In this document: in pieces, positions 1 through 8,974 of the stretch
How the letters are laid out: every line of letters starts with the position of its first letter
Numbering within the stretch: the stretch's first letter is position 1
Origin: Streptomyces sp. ITFR-21
GTDB lineage: Bacteria; Actinomycetota; Actinomycetes; Streptomycetales; Streptomycetaceae
Direction: 5' to 3'
Length of the DNA stretch: 64,000 nucleotides
Assembly (NCBI RefSeq): GCF_031844685.1
Contig: NZ_CP134605.1
Span: forward strand, 3,182,001-3,246,000
Program-made: the position numbers and the translations under genes
The notes under the pieces: generated by a model
Told to the model about the DNA's origin: nothing
Seen by the model: only the letters and a program-made list of their open reading frames with translations
Databases searched by the model: none

Positions 1-38
1 GCGGCGACTGCGGCCGTTGCGAGGATCTTCTTGAGCAC
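1..38 (-). CDS. Start of a small secreted protein, possibly a rodlin (partial)
   Basis: Only the first 12 codons lie in the window; the gene continues past the left edge. A GTG start at 38 is preceded by an AGAAGGA ribosome site at a good distance. The visible residues read MLKKILATAAVA, the opening of a signal peptide. Rodlins and short chaplins of Streptomyces begin with a very similar M-L/S-K-K-x-x-A-T-A-A-V-A stretch, so a rodlet-layer protein is the best guess. Almost any small Sec-exported protein could look the same over 12 residues. Confidence 0.4.
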   Translation of the reverse strand, partial: MLKKILATAAVA

Positions 39-436
39 GGTTGGTCCTTCTGGAGAGAGTCACCCCACTGGGCGAGGGGCGTTCTGCCCAACAGCGCCGG
101 CGCCGATTGGTAATGATCCTTCACTCGAATGGACAAAGGCGGCGCGGCACACTGGGCACAACCGGCGGATGAGTGATACACGCGTACTTATGTTGACGAA
201 CCGTCAACATCGATCGTGCGATCGTCATAAGAAATCCGACCTGGTCAACGGCCCGCGCGCCTTACGTGATTCGCACCGCCGCGTCTGCCAGCGTGCATTG
301 CGGTTTCGTGGGGATTACCTGACAGGCATGGGATTCGTTGACCGCACGCAGCCGCTGATCGGCGTCCGATCACGCGGCGGCGGAACTTGACCGGACTTCG
401 GCTGGTCCGGGTTGCCGAGAGAGAGAACGGCGCGCG
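39..436. promoter_or_regulatory. Divergent intergenic region before the polysaccharide operon
   Basis: About 400 bases with clearly lower GC than the surroundings and no convincing gene. It separates the minus-strand secreted gene from the plus-strand polysaccharide operon, so both promoters should lie here. It holds a near-perfect palindrome at 190-210 followed by a second one at 211-224. A short inverted repeat, CCGGAC/GTCCGG, lies at about 391-410 just ahead of the operon start. Confidence 0.6.
190..224. promoter_or_regulatory. Two adjacent palindromes, candidate operator
   Basis: ATGTTGACG at 190-198 and CGTCAACAT at 202-210 are perfect 9-base arms around a 3-base centre. They are followed at once by CGATCG-TG-CGATCG at 211-224. 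An outer CTTATG (187-192) and CATAAG (226-231) also pair. The arrangement suits a dimeric repressor or activator acting on one or both divergent genes. The regulator is unknown. Confidence 0.5.
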
Positions 437-1672
437 ATGCCGCAACACCAGTACGAACTCGCCGGGCTGACGGTGCTCCACATGACGCAGCCGGTCGAGG
501 GCGGCGTCGCGCGCGTCGTCATGGACCTGGTGCGTGCCCAGGTCGGTGCCGGAGCGCGGGTCGTCGTCGCGTCCCCCTCGGAGCCGCCGGGGCGGCCGGA
601 CCGCCCCGGACCGGCGGGGACGCCCGGAGCACCCGGAGCACCCGGTCCGCTCGCCGCCGCCGTCACCGCGGCCGGCGCCGAGCCCGTACGGTGGCCCGCG
701 CGCCGCTCCCCCGGCCCCGCGCTGGCCCGCGAGGTCGCCGCCGCCGGCCGCGTGCTGCGGGCCGCCCGCCCCGACCTGCTCCACCTGCACAGCGCCAAGG
801 CCGGGCTGGCCGGCCGGCTCGCCGCCCGGGGCGCGCTGCCCACCGTCTTCCAACCGCACGCCTGGTCCTTCGAGGCCGTCACCGGCCCGGCCGCCGGGGC
901 CGCGCTGCGCTGGGAGCGGTACGCCGCCGCGCGCTGGACCGACCTCGTGCTGTGCGTCAGCGAGGCGGAGCGCGCGACCGGCCGCCGGCAGGGCGTCCGG
1001 GCGGACTGGGCGGTGGTGCCCAACGGCGTGGACACCGCCCGCTTCGCGCCCGCCGCCGACCGGGCCGCGGTACGCGCCGCCCTGCCCGCCCTCTGCGGCC
1101 TCGCGCCCGGCGCCCCGCTGGTGGTGTGCGTCGGGCGGCTCTGCCCGCAGAAGGGCCAGGACGTGCTGCTGCGCGCCTGGCCCGATGTCGCCGCCCGGCT
1201 GCCGGGCGCCCGGCTCGCGCTGGTCGGCGACGGTCCCGACCGCGACCGCCTGTTCCGGGACGCGCCCCCCGGCGTCCTGCTCGCCGGGGCGAGCGCCGAC
1301 CCGGGGCCCTGGTACCAGGCCGCCGACGTGGTGGTCCAGCCGTCGCGCTGGGAGGGCATGGCGCTCGCCCCGCTGGAGGCGATGGCCTGCGGGCGGCCGG
1401 TGGTGCTCACCGACGTGGCCGGCGCGCGGGAGAGCCTGCCGCCCGCCGACACGGCCGGCTGCGTCGTCCCGGTGGCGGACCCGCCCGCCCTGGCCGCCGC
1501 CCTGCTGCGGCTGCTGACCGATCCGCGGCTGCGTACCGCCGCCGGAGCCCGCGCGCTCGGCCGGGTCCGGGACCGCCACGACGTACGAAGGGCCGCGGCC
1601 GAGGTAGCCGCCCTGTACGGCGCGCTGCTCGCCCTCCCCCGCCCGTACGCCGTGGAGAGGGTCCCGCGATGA
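437..1672 (+). CDS. GT4-family glycosyltransferase, first gene of polysaccharide operon
   Basis: A 411-residue cytosolic, GT-B fold glycosyltransferase that should add a sugar to a lipid-linked glycan precursor at the inner face of the membrane. The N-terminal half carries the acceptor-side G-G-V-A-R motif (about residues 20-25). The C-terminal half carries the donor-binding signature PSRWEGMALAPLEAM, with the EX7E pair at about residues 306 and 314, followed by G-R-P-V-V. The ATG at 437 has a GAGAGAG ribosome site. Its stop overlaps the next start as ATGA, so translation is coupled. The sugar and linkage cannot be read from sequence. A proline/glycine-rich loop at about residues 50-75 is typical of high-GC homologues. 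Confidence 0.85.
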   Translation: MPQHQYELAGLTVLHMTQPVEGGVARVVMDLVRAQVGAGARVVVASPSEPPGRPDRPGPAGTPGAPGAPGPLAAAVTAAGAEPVRWPARRSPGPALAREVAAAGRVLRAARPDLLHLHSAKAGLAGRLAARGALPTVFQPHAWSFEAVTGPAAGAALRWERYAAARWTDLVLCVSEAERATGRRQGVRADWAVVPNGVDTARFAPAADRAAVRAALPALCGLAPGAPLVVCVGRLCPQKGQDVLLRAWPDVAARLPGARLALVGDGPDRDRLFRDAPPGVLLAGASADPGPWYQAADVVVQPSRWEGMALAPLEAMACGRPVVLTDVAGARESLPPADTAGCVVPVADPPALAAALLRLLTDPRLRTAAGARALGRVRDRHDVRRAAAEVAALYGALLALPRPYAVERVPR

Positions 1673-3504
1673 CACCGTCCACGCCCCGCGTCCCCCGTCC
1701 GCCGTCCCCCGACTCCGGTACAGGCGGTACAGGCGGTACAGGCGGCACGGCCGCGGCGGGCGGCGGGAGCGGCGCGGGTGGCGCAAACGGAAAGGGCGGC
1801 GGAAGCGGTACCGGCGCCGGGAGCGGGCGCGCCCCGGCGCCCGGCCTGGGCACGACGGCACGCGGCCACGGCGCGGCCCCGCTGCCCGCGCCGCAGAAGC
1901 AGACCCACGACCGGGACGAGGGGCCCGCTTCCGGGCAGCACCCCGGTGAGCCGCACCCGCGGCCCGAGCCGCAGACCCCCGCCCCTGCCCCTGCCCAGCC
2001 GCAGGCTTTCGTCCACGCCCAGCAGCAGGCCCCCGCACGCGCCCGGCCCGGCGCCCGGACCCGGGCCGAGCCGCGGCGGACGTCGTCCCGGCCGCGTTCC
2101 CGCCCCCGGCGGCGGGCGTTCCTGGAGCGGGTGGGCGGGGTCCTGGCCGCCGGGGACTGCGTGGCCGTGCTGGCGGGCGCGGGGGCGGCGGCGGGGACGG
2201 GCGCGGGGCCGGCCGGGGCGTACCGCTGCGGGCTCCTCGCCCTCGGGGTGCTGCTGGCCGCCTGCCGGCAGGCCGGCCTCTACCGGCCGGGCTTCGCCCC
2301 CGAAGCCCTGCGGGAGCTGCCCGCCCTCGCGGTGCGGACCGCGCTCGCCTGGGGGTTCTCGGTGGCGCTGCTCGGCGCCGGGCAGCCTCGGCGGGCCCTG
2401 CTGACGGCCGGCGCGGTGACCGTGGCGACCGCCTGCTCACTGCGCGCCCTGGTCTACTGGAGCCGCCGCTCGGCCGGCCGGCGGCGTCCCGCCCCCGCGC
2501 TGGTCGTCGGCGCCGGCCCGGCCGTACGGCAGGTCGCCGCCGCCTTGCGGGCCCACCCGGAGTACGGGCTGCGGCCGGTCGCTGTCGTCGCGCCGGGCCC
2601 GGCCGGCGAGGCGGACGACCCGGCGGTACGCCGGCCGGCCGCCGGCCCGCCGCCCGAGGTGTCCCCGCAGCCGGGGGTGTCCCTGCCGGTCCTCGCCGGG
2701 CACGCCCGGATCACCGAGGCGGTGGTCCGGAACGCGGTACGGTACGCGGTCGTCGTCGGCCCGCCGGCGCCGGACCCGCCGACCGAGGCGACCCTGCGGC
2801 TGCTGGCGGCGCGGGGCTGCCTGGTGTGGCAGGTGGGCGCGGTGCGCGGCCCCGTACCGCCGGGCCACCTGTGGGGGTTCGCCTGCCGGCCGCTGGAGCT
2901 GCGCCCGTACCGGGCGCAGGGGCCGCTCGGGCGCTGGGCGAAGAGAGCCCTGGACACGGCGGTCTCCGGCACCGCGCTGCTCTGCGCCACGCCCGTGCTG
3001 GCCGTCTGCGCCCTCGCCGTCCGGCTCGCCGACGGACCCGGCGTGATCTTCCGGCAGGAGCGGATCGGGCTCGGCGGGCGGCCGTTCACCCTGCTGAAGT
3101 TCCGCACCCTGCGGCCCGCCGACGAGCAGGAGTCGGCGACCCGCTGGAACATCGCCGACGACCTGCGGGTCAGCCGGATCGGCCGGCTGCTGCGGCGCAC
3201 CTCGATGGACGAGCTGCCCCAGCTGTGGAACGTACTGCGCGGCGATATGAGCCTGGTCGGGCCGCGGCCCGAACGGCCGCATTTCGTGGCGCAGTTCAGC
3301 AAGGTCCACGCCGGCTACCAGGACCGGCACCGGATGCCGGCCGGTATCACCGGGCTGGCCCAGGTGCACGGGCTGCGCGGCGACACCTCGATCGCCGACC
3401 GGGCCCGTTTCGACAACCACTACATCGACAGCTGGTCGTTGTGGCAGGACGTGACGATCCTGCTGCGTACCGCCGCCGCGCTCTTCCGGCTCGGCGGCAG
3501 CTGA
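1669..3504 (+). CDS. Polyprenyl-phosphate sugar-1-phosphate transferase (exopolysaccharide initiation)
   Basis: A 611-residue membrane enzyme that should start glycan assembly by moving a sugar-1-phosphate from a nucleotide sugar to undecaprenyl phosphate. Residues 1 to about 148 are a disordered Gly/Thr/Pro/Ala-rich tail. A hydrophobic multi-segment and nucleotide-binding-like middle follows. The bacterial sugar transferase domain (WbaP/WcaJ type) spans about 424-611, with the conserved FRQERIG, LLKFRTLR, DELPQLWNVLRGDMSLVGPRP and PAGITGLAQVHG blocks. The start is set by the ATGA overlap with the preceding gene; an in-frame upstream extension would only read through that gene. Family members are usually about 450-500 residues, so the extra length is the N-terminal tail. 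Confidence 0.88.
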   Translation: MTPSTPRVPRPPSPDSGTGGTGGTGGTAAAGGGSGAGGANGKGGGSGTGAGSGRAPAPGLGTTARGHGAAPLPAPQKQTHDRDEGPASGQHPGEPHPRPEPQTPAPAPAQPQAFVHAQQQAPARARPGARTRAEPRRTSSRPRSRPRRRAFLERVGGVLAAGDCVAVLAGAGAAAGTGAGPAGAYRCGLLALGVLLAACRQAGLYRPGFAPEALRELPALAVRTALAWGFSVALLGAGQPRRALLTAGAVTVATACSLRALVYWSRRSAGRRRPAPALVVGAGPAVRQVAAALRAHPEYGLRPVAVVAPGPAGEADDPAVRRPAAGPPPEVSPQPGVSLPVLAGHARITEAVVRNAVRYAVVVGPPAPDPPTEATLRLLAARGCLVWQVGAVRGPVPPGHLWGFACRPLELRPYRAQGPLGRWAKRALDTAVSGTALLCATPVLAVCALAVRLADGPGVIFRQERIGLGGRPFTLLKFRTLRPADEQESATRWNIADDLRVSRIGRLLRRTSMDELPQLWNVLRGDMSLVGPRPERPHFVAQFSKVHAGYQDRHRMPAGITGLAQVHGLRGDTSIADRARFDNHYIDSWSLWQDVTILLRTAAALFRLGGS

Positions 3505-4832
3505 TGGCCCTGACCCTCACCCGGACGCCGGCCGGCGCCCGCCCCGGCCCGGAGCCGCGCCGACTGGCCTGGCTGGCGCCGCTGCTGCCGGCCGTGGCCA
3601 CCGTGCTGCTGCTGGCGCTGCCGGTGCCGCCCGGCGACGTGAGCCGGTCGGGCAAGGTGACCCCGGCGGACGCGGCCTCCGCCGTGCTCGTCCTGACCTG
3701 CGCGGTCCGGCTGGCGCGGCAGCGGCGGCGGGTGCTGGGCCCGGCCGCCGCGATCGTGCTCGGGGCGCCGCTCGTCGGCTGCGCGCTGGCTGCGGCGACG
3801 TCGCCCGACCCGGGCGCCGGACTCGCCGGATTCCTGCGCTACGCCCAGGTCTTCGTGCTGGTGCCCGCCGCGATCGTGCTGCTGCTGCGGGACCGGCGGG
3901 ACTTCGCGGTGGTCGCGGGCAGCGTCGTCGCGCTCGCGCTGGCCCAGGGCGCGGTCGGCTGCCGGCAGTACGCGACCGGGACCGGCGCCTCGTACACGGG
4001 CGAGGACATCAGGGCGGTCGGCACCTTCGGGCCGTCCGACGTGATGGGCATGGCGACGGTCGTGGCGTACGGGCTGGTGATCGCGGTCGGCTGGGCGCTG
4101 GCCCCCGGCCCGGCGCGGCTGCGGCTGGCCGCGCTGGGCTGCGCGGGGGCGCTGGCCGTGCCGCTCGTGGTGTCCTTCAGCCGCGGTGCGTGGATCGCGA
4201 CGGCGGTGGCGTGCGCGGCGATGACGGTGCTGGCGGGGCGGCGGCTGGCGGTCCGGGTCCTCGGGGCGCTGGCCGCGTGCGCGGTGCTGCTGGTCGGCGG
4301 GGTGGGGGCGGGCTCGCAGCTGATCGGCGAGCGGGTCGCCAGCATCACCCGGGTCACCGACGCGCCCGACCCGTCGGTGACCGACCGCTACGCCCTGTGG
4401 GCCGCCGCCGTCTCGATGTGGCGGCAGCACCCCCTGACCGGGGTCGGGCTCAAGCGCTTCCCCGACGAGCGCGACGGGCACGCCTCCCTCGCGCTGTCCT
4501 CGGGCAGCGACACCGCGGGGGCGGGCCAGGTGTTCGAGCGGGAACCACTGCTCTCGCCGCACAACATGTACCTGCTGGCACTCGCCGAACAGGGCCTGGT
4601 GGGCTGCGCCCTGCTGACCGGTTCCTGGGCGGCCCTGCTCACCGCCGGCACCGCCCGCCACCTGCGCGCCGCCCCCACCGCGCCGGGCCTGGCCGCCCTC
4701 GGCCTGCTGGTGTGGACCTGCGTCGACTTCCTCTACGCCGACATCGGCGGCCCCTGCACCGTGCTGACCGCCGTCCTCCTCGGCCTCAGCGCCCGGTGGT
4801 CCCTCCTCCCGTCGAACGGCGCCGCCCGATGA
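3504..4832 (+). CDS. O-antigen ligase/polymerase-like membrane protein (Wzy type)
   Basis: A 442-residue polytopic membrane protein with about ten to twelve hydrophobic segments and one large loop at about residues 290-350. The loop includes R-Y-A-L-W near its start and SPHNMYL near its end, the typical layout of the Wzy_C/WaaL superfamily. Its likely role is polymerising lipid-linked repeat units on the outer face of the membrane. The ATG overlaps the previous stop by one base, and its own stop overlaps the next start. Polymerase and ligase cannot be told apart from sequence; the operon, which also has a flippase and a chain-length protein, favours polymerase. Confidence 0.8.
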   Translation: MALTLTRTPAGARPGPEPRRLAWLAPLLPAVATVLLLALPVPPGDVSRSGKVTPADAASAVLVLTCAVRLARQRRRVLGPAAAIVLGAPLVGCALAAATSPDPGAGLAGFLRYAQVFVLVPAAIVLLLRDRRDFAVVAGSVVALALAQGAVGCRQYATGTGASYTGEDIRAVGTFGPSDVMGMATVVAYGLVIAVGWALAPGPARLRLAALGCAGALAVPLVVSFSRGAWIATAVACAAMTVLAGRRLAVRVLGALAACAVLLVGGVGAGSQLIGERVASITRVTDAPDPSVTDRYALWAAAVSMWRQHPLTGVGLKRFPDERDGHASLALSSGSDTAGAGQVFEREPLLSPHNMYLLALAEQGLVGCALLTGSWAALLTAGTARHLRAAPTAPGLAALGLLVWTCVDFLYADIGGPCTVLTAVLLGLSARWSLLPSNGAAR

Positions 4833-6832
4833 CCCCCGACGGCCTCCCCACGCCCCCGGCCGACCGGCCCGCCGAGCCGCCGGCGGCCCGCGGGAACGGG
4901 CCGGTGGCGCCGGGCGGCCGCCCGGCGCCCGGCCACGACACCCGGGCGCCTTCCGGCACCGGCACGGCCGTCGGCGTCCCGCACCCGACGCGGGTGGCGC
5001 CGGGCGCGGGCACGAACGCCCGGACGGACCCGGGCACGGACCCGGGCGGCGCGGACGCGGGAACGGACGCCGGGACGGACCGGGGCACGGGCGGCGCGGA
5101 CGCCGGGACGGGCACGGGCGGCACAGGCGCCGGGACGGGCACGGGCGGCACAGGCGCCGGGACGGGCGCGGGCACGGACCTGGGCGGCGCGGACGCCGGG
5201 ACGGACCGGGGCACGGGCGGCGCGGGAGCCCGGACGAGACCACACCCGGGCACGGGCGGCACAGGCGGCGACCGCTTCGCCCGAGCGGCGGGGATCACGG
5301 TCGGGCTGAGCGTCGCCGGGTCGGTGTTCGGACTGGTCAGGGACCAGGGGATCGCACATCTTTTCGGGGCCGGGGCGGAGTCGGACGCGTTCCTGGTGGC
5401 GTGGACGGTGCCGGAGGTCGCGGCGACCGTGCTGATCGAGGACGCGATGGCGCTGCTGATGGTGCCGGCGTTCAGCGGGGCCCTGGCCCGCGGCGGCGGG
5501 GTTTGCGCGCTGGTCAGGGGCACGCTGCCGCGGCTGCTCGCGCTGCTGGGAGTGCTGACCGCCCTGCTGGTGGCGGGGGCGCCCTGGGTGGTACGCGGCC
5601 TGGCGCCGGGGCTCGCCGACCCGTCGGCGGCGGTGGGCTGCACCCGGCTGACCGCGGTGAGCGTCCTCACCTTCGGCCTGGCCGGCTACCTGTCGGCCGC
5701 GCTGCGGGCGCACTGCCGCTTCCTGCCGCCCGCGGCGATCTACGTGGCTTACAACGCCGGCATCGTCGCCACCCTCTACGCCCTGCACGGCCGTTACGGC
5801 GTGCGGGCCGCCGCGGCCGGCGTCGCCGTCGGCGGTCTGCTGATGGTCGTCATCCAACTCCCCTCCGCGGCAAGGGAGTTGCGCGCCCACCGGCCCCGCC
5901 TCGCCACCCAAGCGGCCCACCGCCCCGTCCCGGCCGCCGCCCCCCGGACCGCCCCGCGCGCCCCCCACGCCCCCGGCCGCGCCGTCGGCCTCGCCCTGCT
6001 CGCCCCGATCGTGCTGTTCACCCTCAGCCGCCAGGCCCAGGTCCTGATCGAGCGGTTCTTCGCCGCCCCACTGCCCGCCGGAGCCATCTCCCACCTCAAC
6101 TACGCCCAAAAAGTCGCCCAGTTGCCGATGTCCATCTCGGTCATGATCTGTACGGTCACCTTCCCCGCCCTCTCCCGCGCCCTCGCCGAAGGCGACCGAG
6201 ACCAGGCCCGCCGCCGCGTCGAGCGCGACCTCGCGCTGGCCTGCGTGCTGGTGCTGGTCGGCACCGCCTACGTCATCGCCTGCGCCCCGCAGATCATCGA
6301 ACTCCTCTTCCAGCGCGGCGAGTTCACCGCCGCCGACACCGCCGCCACGGCCGCCGTCATGCGGGTGTACGCGCTCGGACTGCTCGGCCAGAGCCTGGTC
6401 GGCACGCTGGTCAGACCGTACTTCTCAGCGGCGAGTCCCACCTGGTACCCGGCCGCCTCGATGGCGGCCGGCCTGCTGGTGACCGCCGTCGCGGACGCCG
6501 CCGCCGTCGGCCCCTGGGGCGCGTACGGGATCGCCGCGGGCAACGCCGCCGGGATCACGGTGACCGCAGGGCTGCTGCTGCGCGGTCTGGGCACCCGCAC
6601 CGTCGCGATCCGCGCCCGCGCGCTCGCGCCCGGTTTGACGCGTACGTCCCTCTGCGCGGCCGTGGCGGCCCTGTCAGGCTGGCAGTCCGCCACCCGCATG
6701 CCGGGGGCGTTGTCCGCGGCCGTTGTCTGCGGCCTGGTCGTACCGGCCGCCTTCGCCGCCACGGCTGTCACCGTACGCGTACCGGAACTGCCGTATCTGC
6801 TCGCCACCGTGACCCGGAAGGCCCGCCGATGA
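4829..6832 (+). CDS. MurJ/MviN-like lipid-linked glycan flippase (Wzx role)
   Basis: A 667-residue MOP-superfamily membrane protein. Residues 1 to about 145 are a Gly/Thr/Ala/Asp low-complexity cytosolic tail built from repeated G-T-G-x-x-x-G-T-G blocks. The flippase domain starts near residue 146 with RAAGITVGLSVAGSVFGLVRD and runs through about 12-14 hydrophobic segments. These include the MurJ-like QVLIERFFAAPLPAGAISHLNYA region. In this operon it most likely moves the lipid-linked repeat unit outward. A housekeeping MurJ usually sits elsewhere in Streptomyces, so this copy is presumably dedicated. The start is at the ATGA overlap. Tandem DNA repeats at about 5090-5180 encode part of the tail and may vary in number between strains. 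Confidence 0.85.
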   Translation: MTPDGLPTPPADRPAEPPAARGNGPVAPGGRPAPGHDTRAPSGTGTAVGVPHPTRVAPGAGTNARTDPGTDPGGADAGTDAGTDRGTGGADAGTGTGGTGAGTGTGGTGAGTGAGTDLGGADAGTDRGTGGAGARTRPHPGTGGTGGDRFARAAGITVGLSVAGSVFGLVRDQGIAHLFGAGAESDAFLVAWTVPEVAATVLIEDAMALLMVPAFSGALARGGGVCALVRGTLPRLLALLGVLTALLVAGAPWVVRGLAPGLADPSAAVGCTRLTAVSVLTFGLAGYLSAALRAHCRFLPPAAIYVAYNAGIVATLYALHGRYGVRAAAAGVAVGGLLMVVIQLPSAARELRAHRPRLATQAAHRPVPAAAPRTAPRAPHAPGRAVGLALLAPIVLFTLSRQAQVLIERFFAAPLPAGAISHLNYAQKVAQLPMSISVMICTVTFPALSRALAEGDRDQARRRVERDLALACVLVLVGTAYVIACAPQIIELLFQRGEFTAADTAATAAVMRVYALGLLGQSLVGTLVRPYFSAASPTWYPAASMAAGLLVTAVADAAAVGPWGAYGIAAGNAAGITVTAGLLLRGLGTRTVAIRARALAPGLTRTSLCAAVAALSGWQSATRMPGALSAAVVCGLVVPAAFAATAVTVRVPELPYLLATVTRKARR

Positions 6833-7800
6833 CCGCTGACACCGCCGCCTCGCCCACCCCCCGCCGCCGCGCCGCGCGCCGCGCGCCCTGGGCGCTGATG
6901 TACCACTCCGTCGGGGACACCCGCGACGACCCGTACCTGATCACCGTCGGCCCCGACCGGCTGGCCGCCCAACTGCGCTGGCTCAACCGGCACGGGCTGA
7001 CCGGGGTCAGCATGCGCGAGCTGCTCGCCGCCCGCGCCACCGGGCGCGACCGCCGCCTGGTCGGCCTCACCTTCGACGACGGCTACGCCGACTTCCTGCG
7101 GCTGGCGGTGCCCGCTCTGCGCCAACACGGGCATACCGCAACGGTGTTCGTGCTCCCGGGCCGGCTCGGCGGCAGCAACGACTGGGATCCGGACGGCCCC
7201 CGCAAGGCGCTGCTGGACGCCGACGGCATCCGCGAGGCGGCCGGCGCCGGTATGGAGATCGGCTCGCACGGGCTGGTCCACCGGGACCTGACGGTCCTCG
7301 ACGACGCCGTTCTCGCCGCCGAGGTCGCCGGGAGCCGCGCGCTGCTGGCCGAGGTGACCGGCGCCCCGCCGATCGGCTTCTGCTACCCGTACGGGGTGGT
7401 GGACTCCCGCGTGATGCGCGCGGTCCGCCGCGCGGGCTACACGTACGCCTGCGCGATCACCCCCGGCCCGCTCACCTCGGTCATGGCGCTGCCCCGCACC
7501 CACGTCGGGAACCGCGAGACCGCTGCCCGGCTGCATGCCAAGCGGCTGCTGCACGGCGTACGCAGCAGGCGGCTGTCCGACCTGCCCGGGGCGGGAGCCG
7601 CCGCCCCCGCCGGCGCCGGGCGGCACCCGGACCGGCCCGACCGGCCGGGCCCCGCGACGCACGCGCGCCGTCCGGGCCGTCCGGTCCACCCGGAGCACCC
7701 GGAACACCCCGGCCGCCTCGCCCGGCCGGACCGCCCGGACCGGCCCGAGCAGCCCGACCGCCCTGAGCCACTGACCGACTCCCCCGGAGGCCATTCATGA
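6829..7800 (+). CDS. Polysaccharide deacetylase (NodB/CE4 domain)
   Basis: A 323-residue protein with a NodB-homology deacetylase domain. The metal and catalytic motifs are visible in order: TFDDGYAD near residue 81, SHGLVHRDL near 145 (the S/T-H-x-x-x-H metal motif) and YPYG near 187. It should remove acetyl groups from N-acetylated sugars in the growing glycan. No clear signal peptide is seen, only an Arg-rich N-terminus, so it may act before export or use a non-classical route. The last 70 residues are a Pro/Arg/His/Asp-rich low-complexity tail. The ATGA overlap fixes the start, and the stop overlaps the next ATG. Confidence 0.85.
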   Translation: MTADTAASPTPRRRAARRAPWALMYHSVGDTRDDPYLITVGPDRLAAQLRWLNRHGLTGVSMRELLAARATGRDRRLVGLTFDDGYADFLRLAVPALRQHGHTATVFVLPGRLGGSNDWDPDGPRKALLDADGIREAAGAGMEIGSHGLVHRDLTVLDDAVLAAEVAGSRALLAEVTGAPPIGFCYPYGVVDSRVMRAVRRAGYTYACAITPGPLTSVMALPRTHVGNRETAARLHAKRLLHGVRSRRLSDLPGAGAAAPAGAGRHPDRPDRPGPATHARRPGRPVHPEHPEHPGRLARPDRPDRPEQPDRPEPLTDSPGGHS

Positions 7801-8966
7801 AGGTTCTGCACGTCATCACCGGCCTCGGCATCGGCGGCGCCGAGCAGCAGCTGCGGCTGCTGCTGAGCCGGTTGCCGGCGGAGGTGGAGTGCGAGGTGGC
7901 GACCCTCACCAACCCCGGACCGGTCGCCGAAGCACTGCGGGCCGACGGCGTCGACGTCACCCACCTCGCCATGTCGGGCAACCGCGACCTGACCGTGCTG
8001 CCCCGCCTGACCTCGGTGATCCGCGACGGCTGCTACGACGTGGTGCACACCCACCTCTACCGGGCGGGCGTCTACGGCCGGATCGCCGCCCGGCTGGCCG
8101 GGGTCAGGGCGGTGGTCGCCACCGAGCACTCGCTGGGCGCCACGCAGATCGAGGGCCGCCCGCTCACCTTCGGCACCCGGGCGCTGTACCGGGCCGCCGA
8201 ACGCCTCGGCACCGGCACCGTGGCGGTGTCCGCGACCGTCGAACGGCGCCTCGGCGGCCTGGGGGTGCCGGCCGGCCGCATCCACCTCGTCCCCAACGGC
8301 ATCGACCCGGCCGCCTTCCGCTTCTCCGCCACCGCCCGCGCCACCACCCGCGCCCGCCTCGGCATCCCCGAGGACGCGTACGTGGTCGGCGGTGTCGGCC
8401 GGCTGGTGCCGGCGAAGAACTTCGACGACCTGATCACCGCGGTCGCCGCCCTCCCCGGCACCCGCCTGCTGCTCGTCGGCGACGGCCCGGAGCAGATCCC
8501 CCTGCTGCGGCTGGCCCAGGACCTCGGCGTCCAGGACCGGGTCCGGCTGACGGGCGCGGCCACCGCCGACGGCGAACTCGCCGGACTGCTCGCCGCCATG
8601 GACCTGTTCGTGTCGCCGTCGGCCGAGGAGTCCTTCGGCCTCGCGCTCCTCGAGGCGCTCGCCGCCGGACTGCCCGCGCTCTACGCGTCCTGCCCGGCCG
8701 TCGCGGACCTGCCGCCCGCCGAGGCACCCGGGGCCCGCCGGATCGCGCTCCACGAACTCCCCGCCGCCCTCCGCGAGGAACGGCGGGCCGGCCCGCGCCG
8801 GCTGCCGGTGCCGGCGGCCGTCGAGCGCTACCACATCGCCCGTACCGCCGAGCGGGTCGTGTCCCTGTACGAGGCCGCCCTGTACGGCGCCGACCGCCGC
8901 ATCCCGGGACAGGCCGCCGCCGCGCCCGCGGCCGAGGCGGCCGTACCCCACCCCGCCGAGAAATGA
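7797..8966 (+). CDS. GT4-family glycosyltransferase, second in operon
   Basis: A 389-residue GT-B glycosyltransferase starting MKVLHVITGLGIGGAEQQL, the classic GT4 acceptor-loop signature. The donor site reads PSAEESFGLALLEALAAG with the EX7E glutamates near residues 278 and 286. It should add a further sugar to the lipid-linked intermediate. An upstream AGGCC region and the ATGA overlap with the deacetylase gene support the start. It differs from the first glycosyltransferase of the operon, so at least two distinct sugar transfers follow initiation. Confidence 0.87.
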   Translation: MKVLHVITGLGIGGAEQQLRLLLSRLPAEVECEVATLTNPGPVAEALRADGVDVTHLAMSGNRDLTVLPRLTSVIRDGCYDVVHTHLYRAGVYGRIAARLAGVRAVVATEHSLGATQIEGRPLTFGTRALYRAAERLGTGTVAVSATVERRLGGLGVPAGRIHLVPNGIDPAAFRFSATARATTRARLGIPEDAYVVGGVGRLVPAKNFDDLITAVAALPGTRLLLVGDGPEQIPLLRLAQDLGVQDRVRLTGAATADGELAGLLAAMDLFVSPSAEESFGLALLEALAAGLPALYASCPAVADLPPAEAPGARRIALHELPAALREERRAGPRRLPVPAAVERYHIARTAERVVSLYEAALYGADRRIPGQAAAAPAAEAAVPHPAEK

Positions 8967-8974
8967 GAGCCGCC

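Noticed and set aside
245-2440. Long minus-strand frames opposite the polysaccharide genes
   Set aside because: These are Arg/Pro/Gly-rich antisense shadows of high-GC coding sequence, with no ribosome site or domain, opposite clearly conserved proteins.
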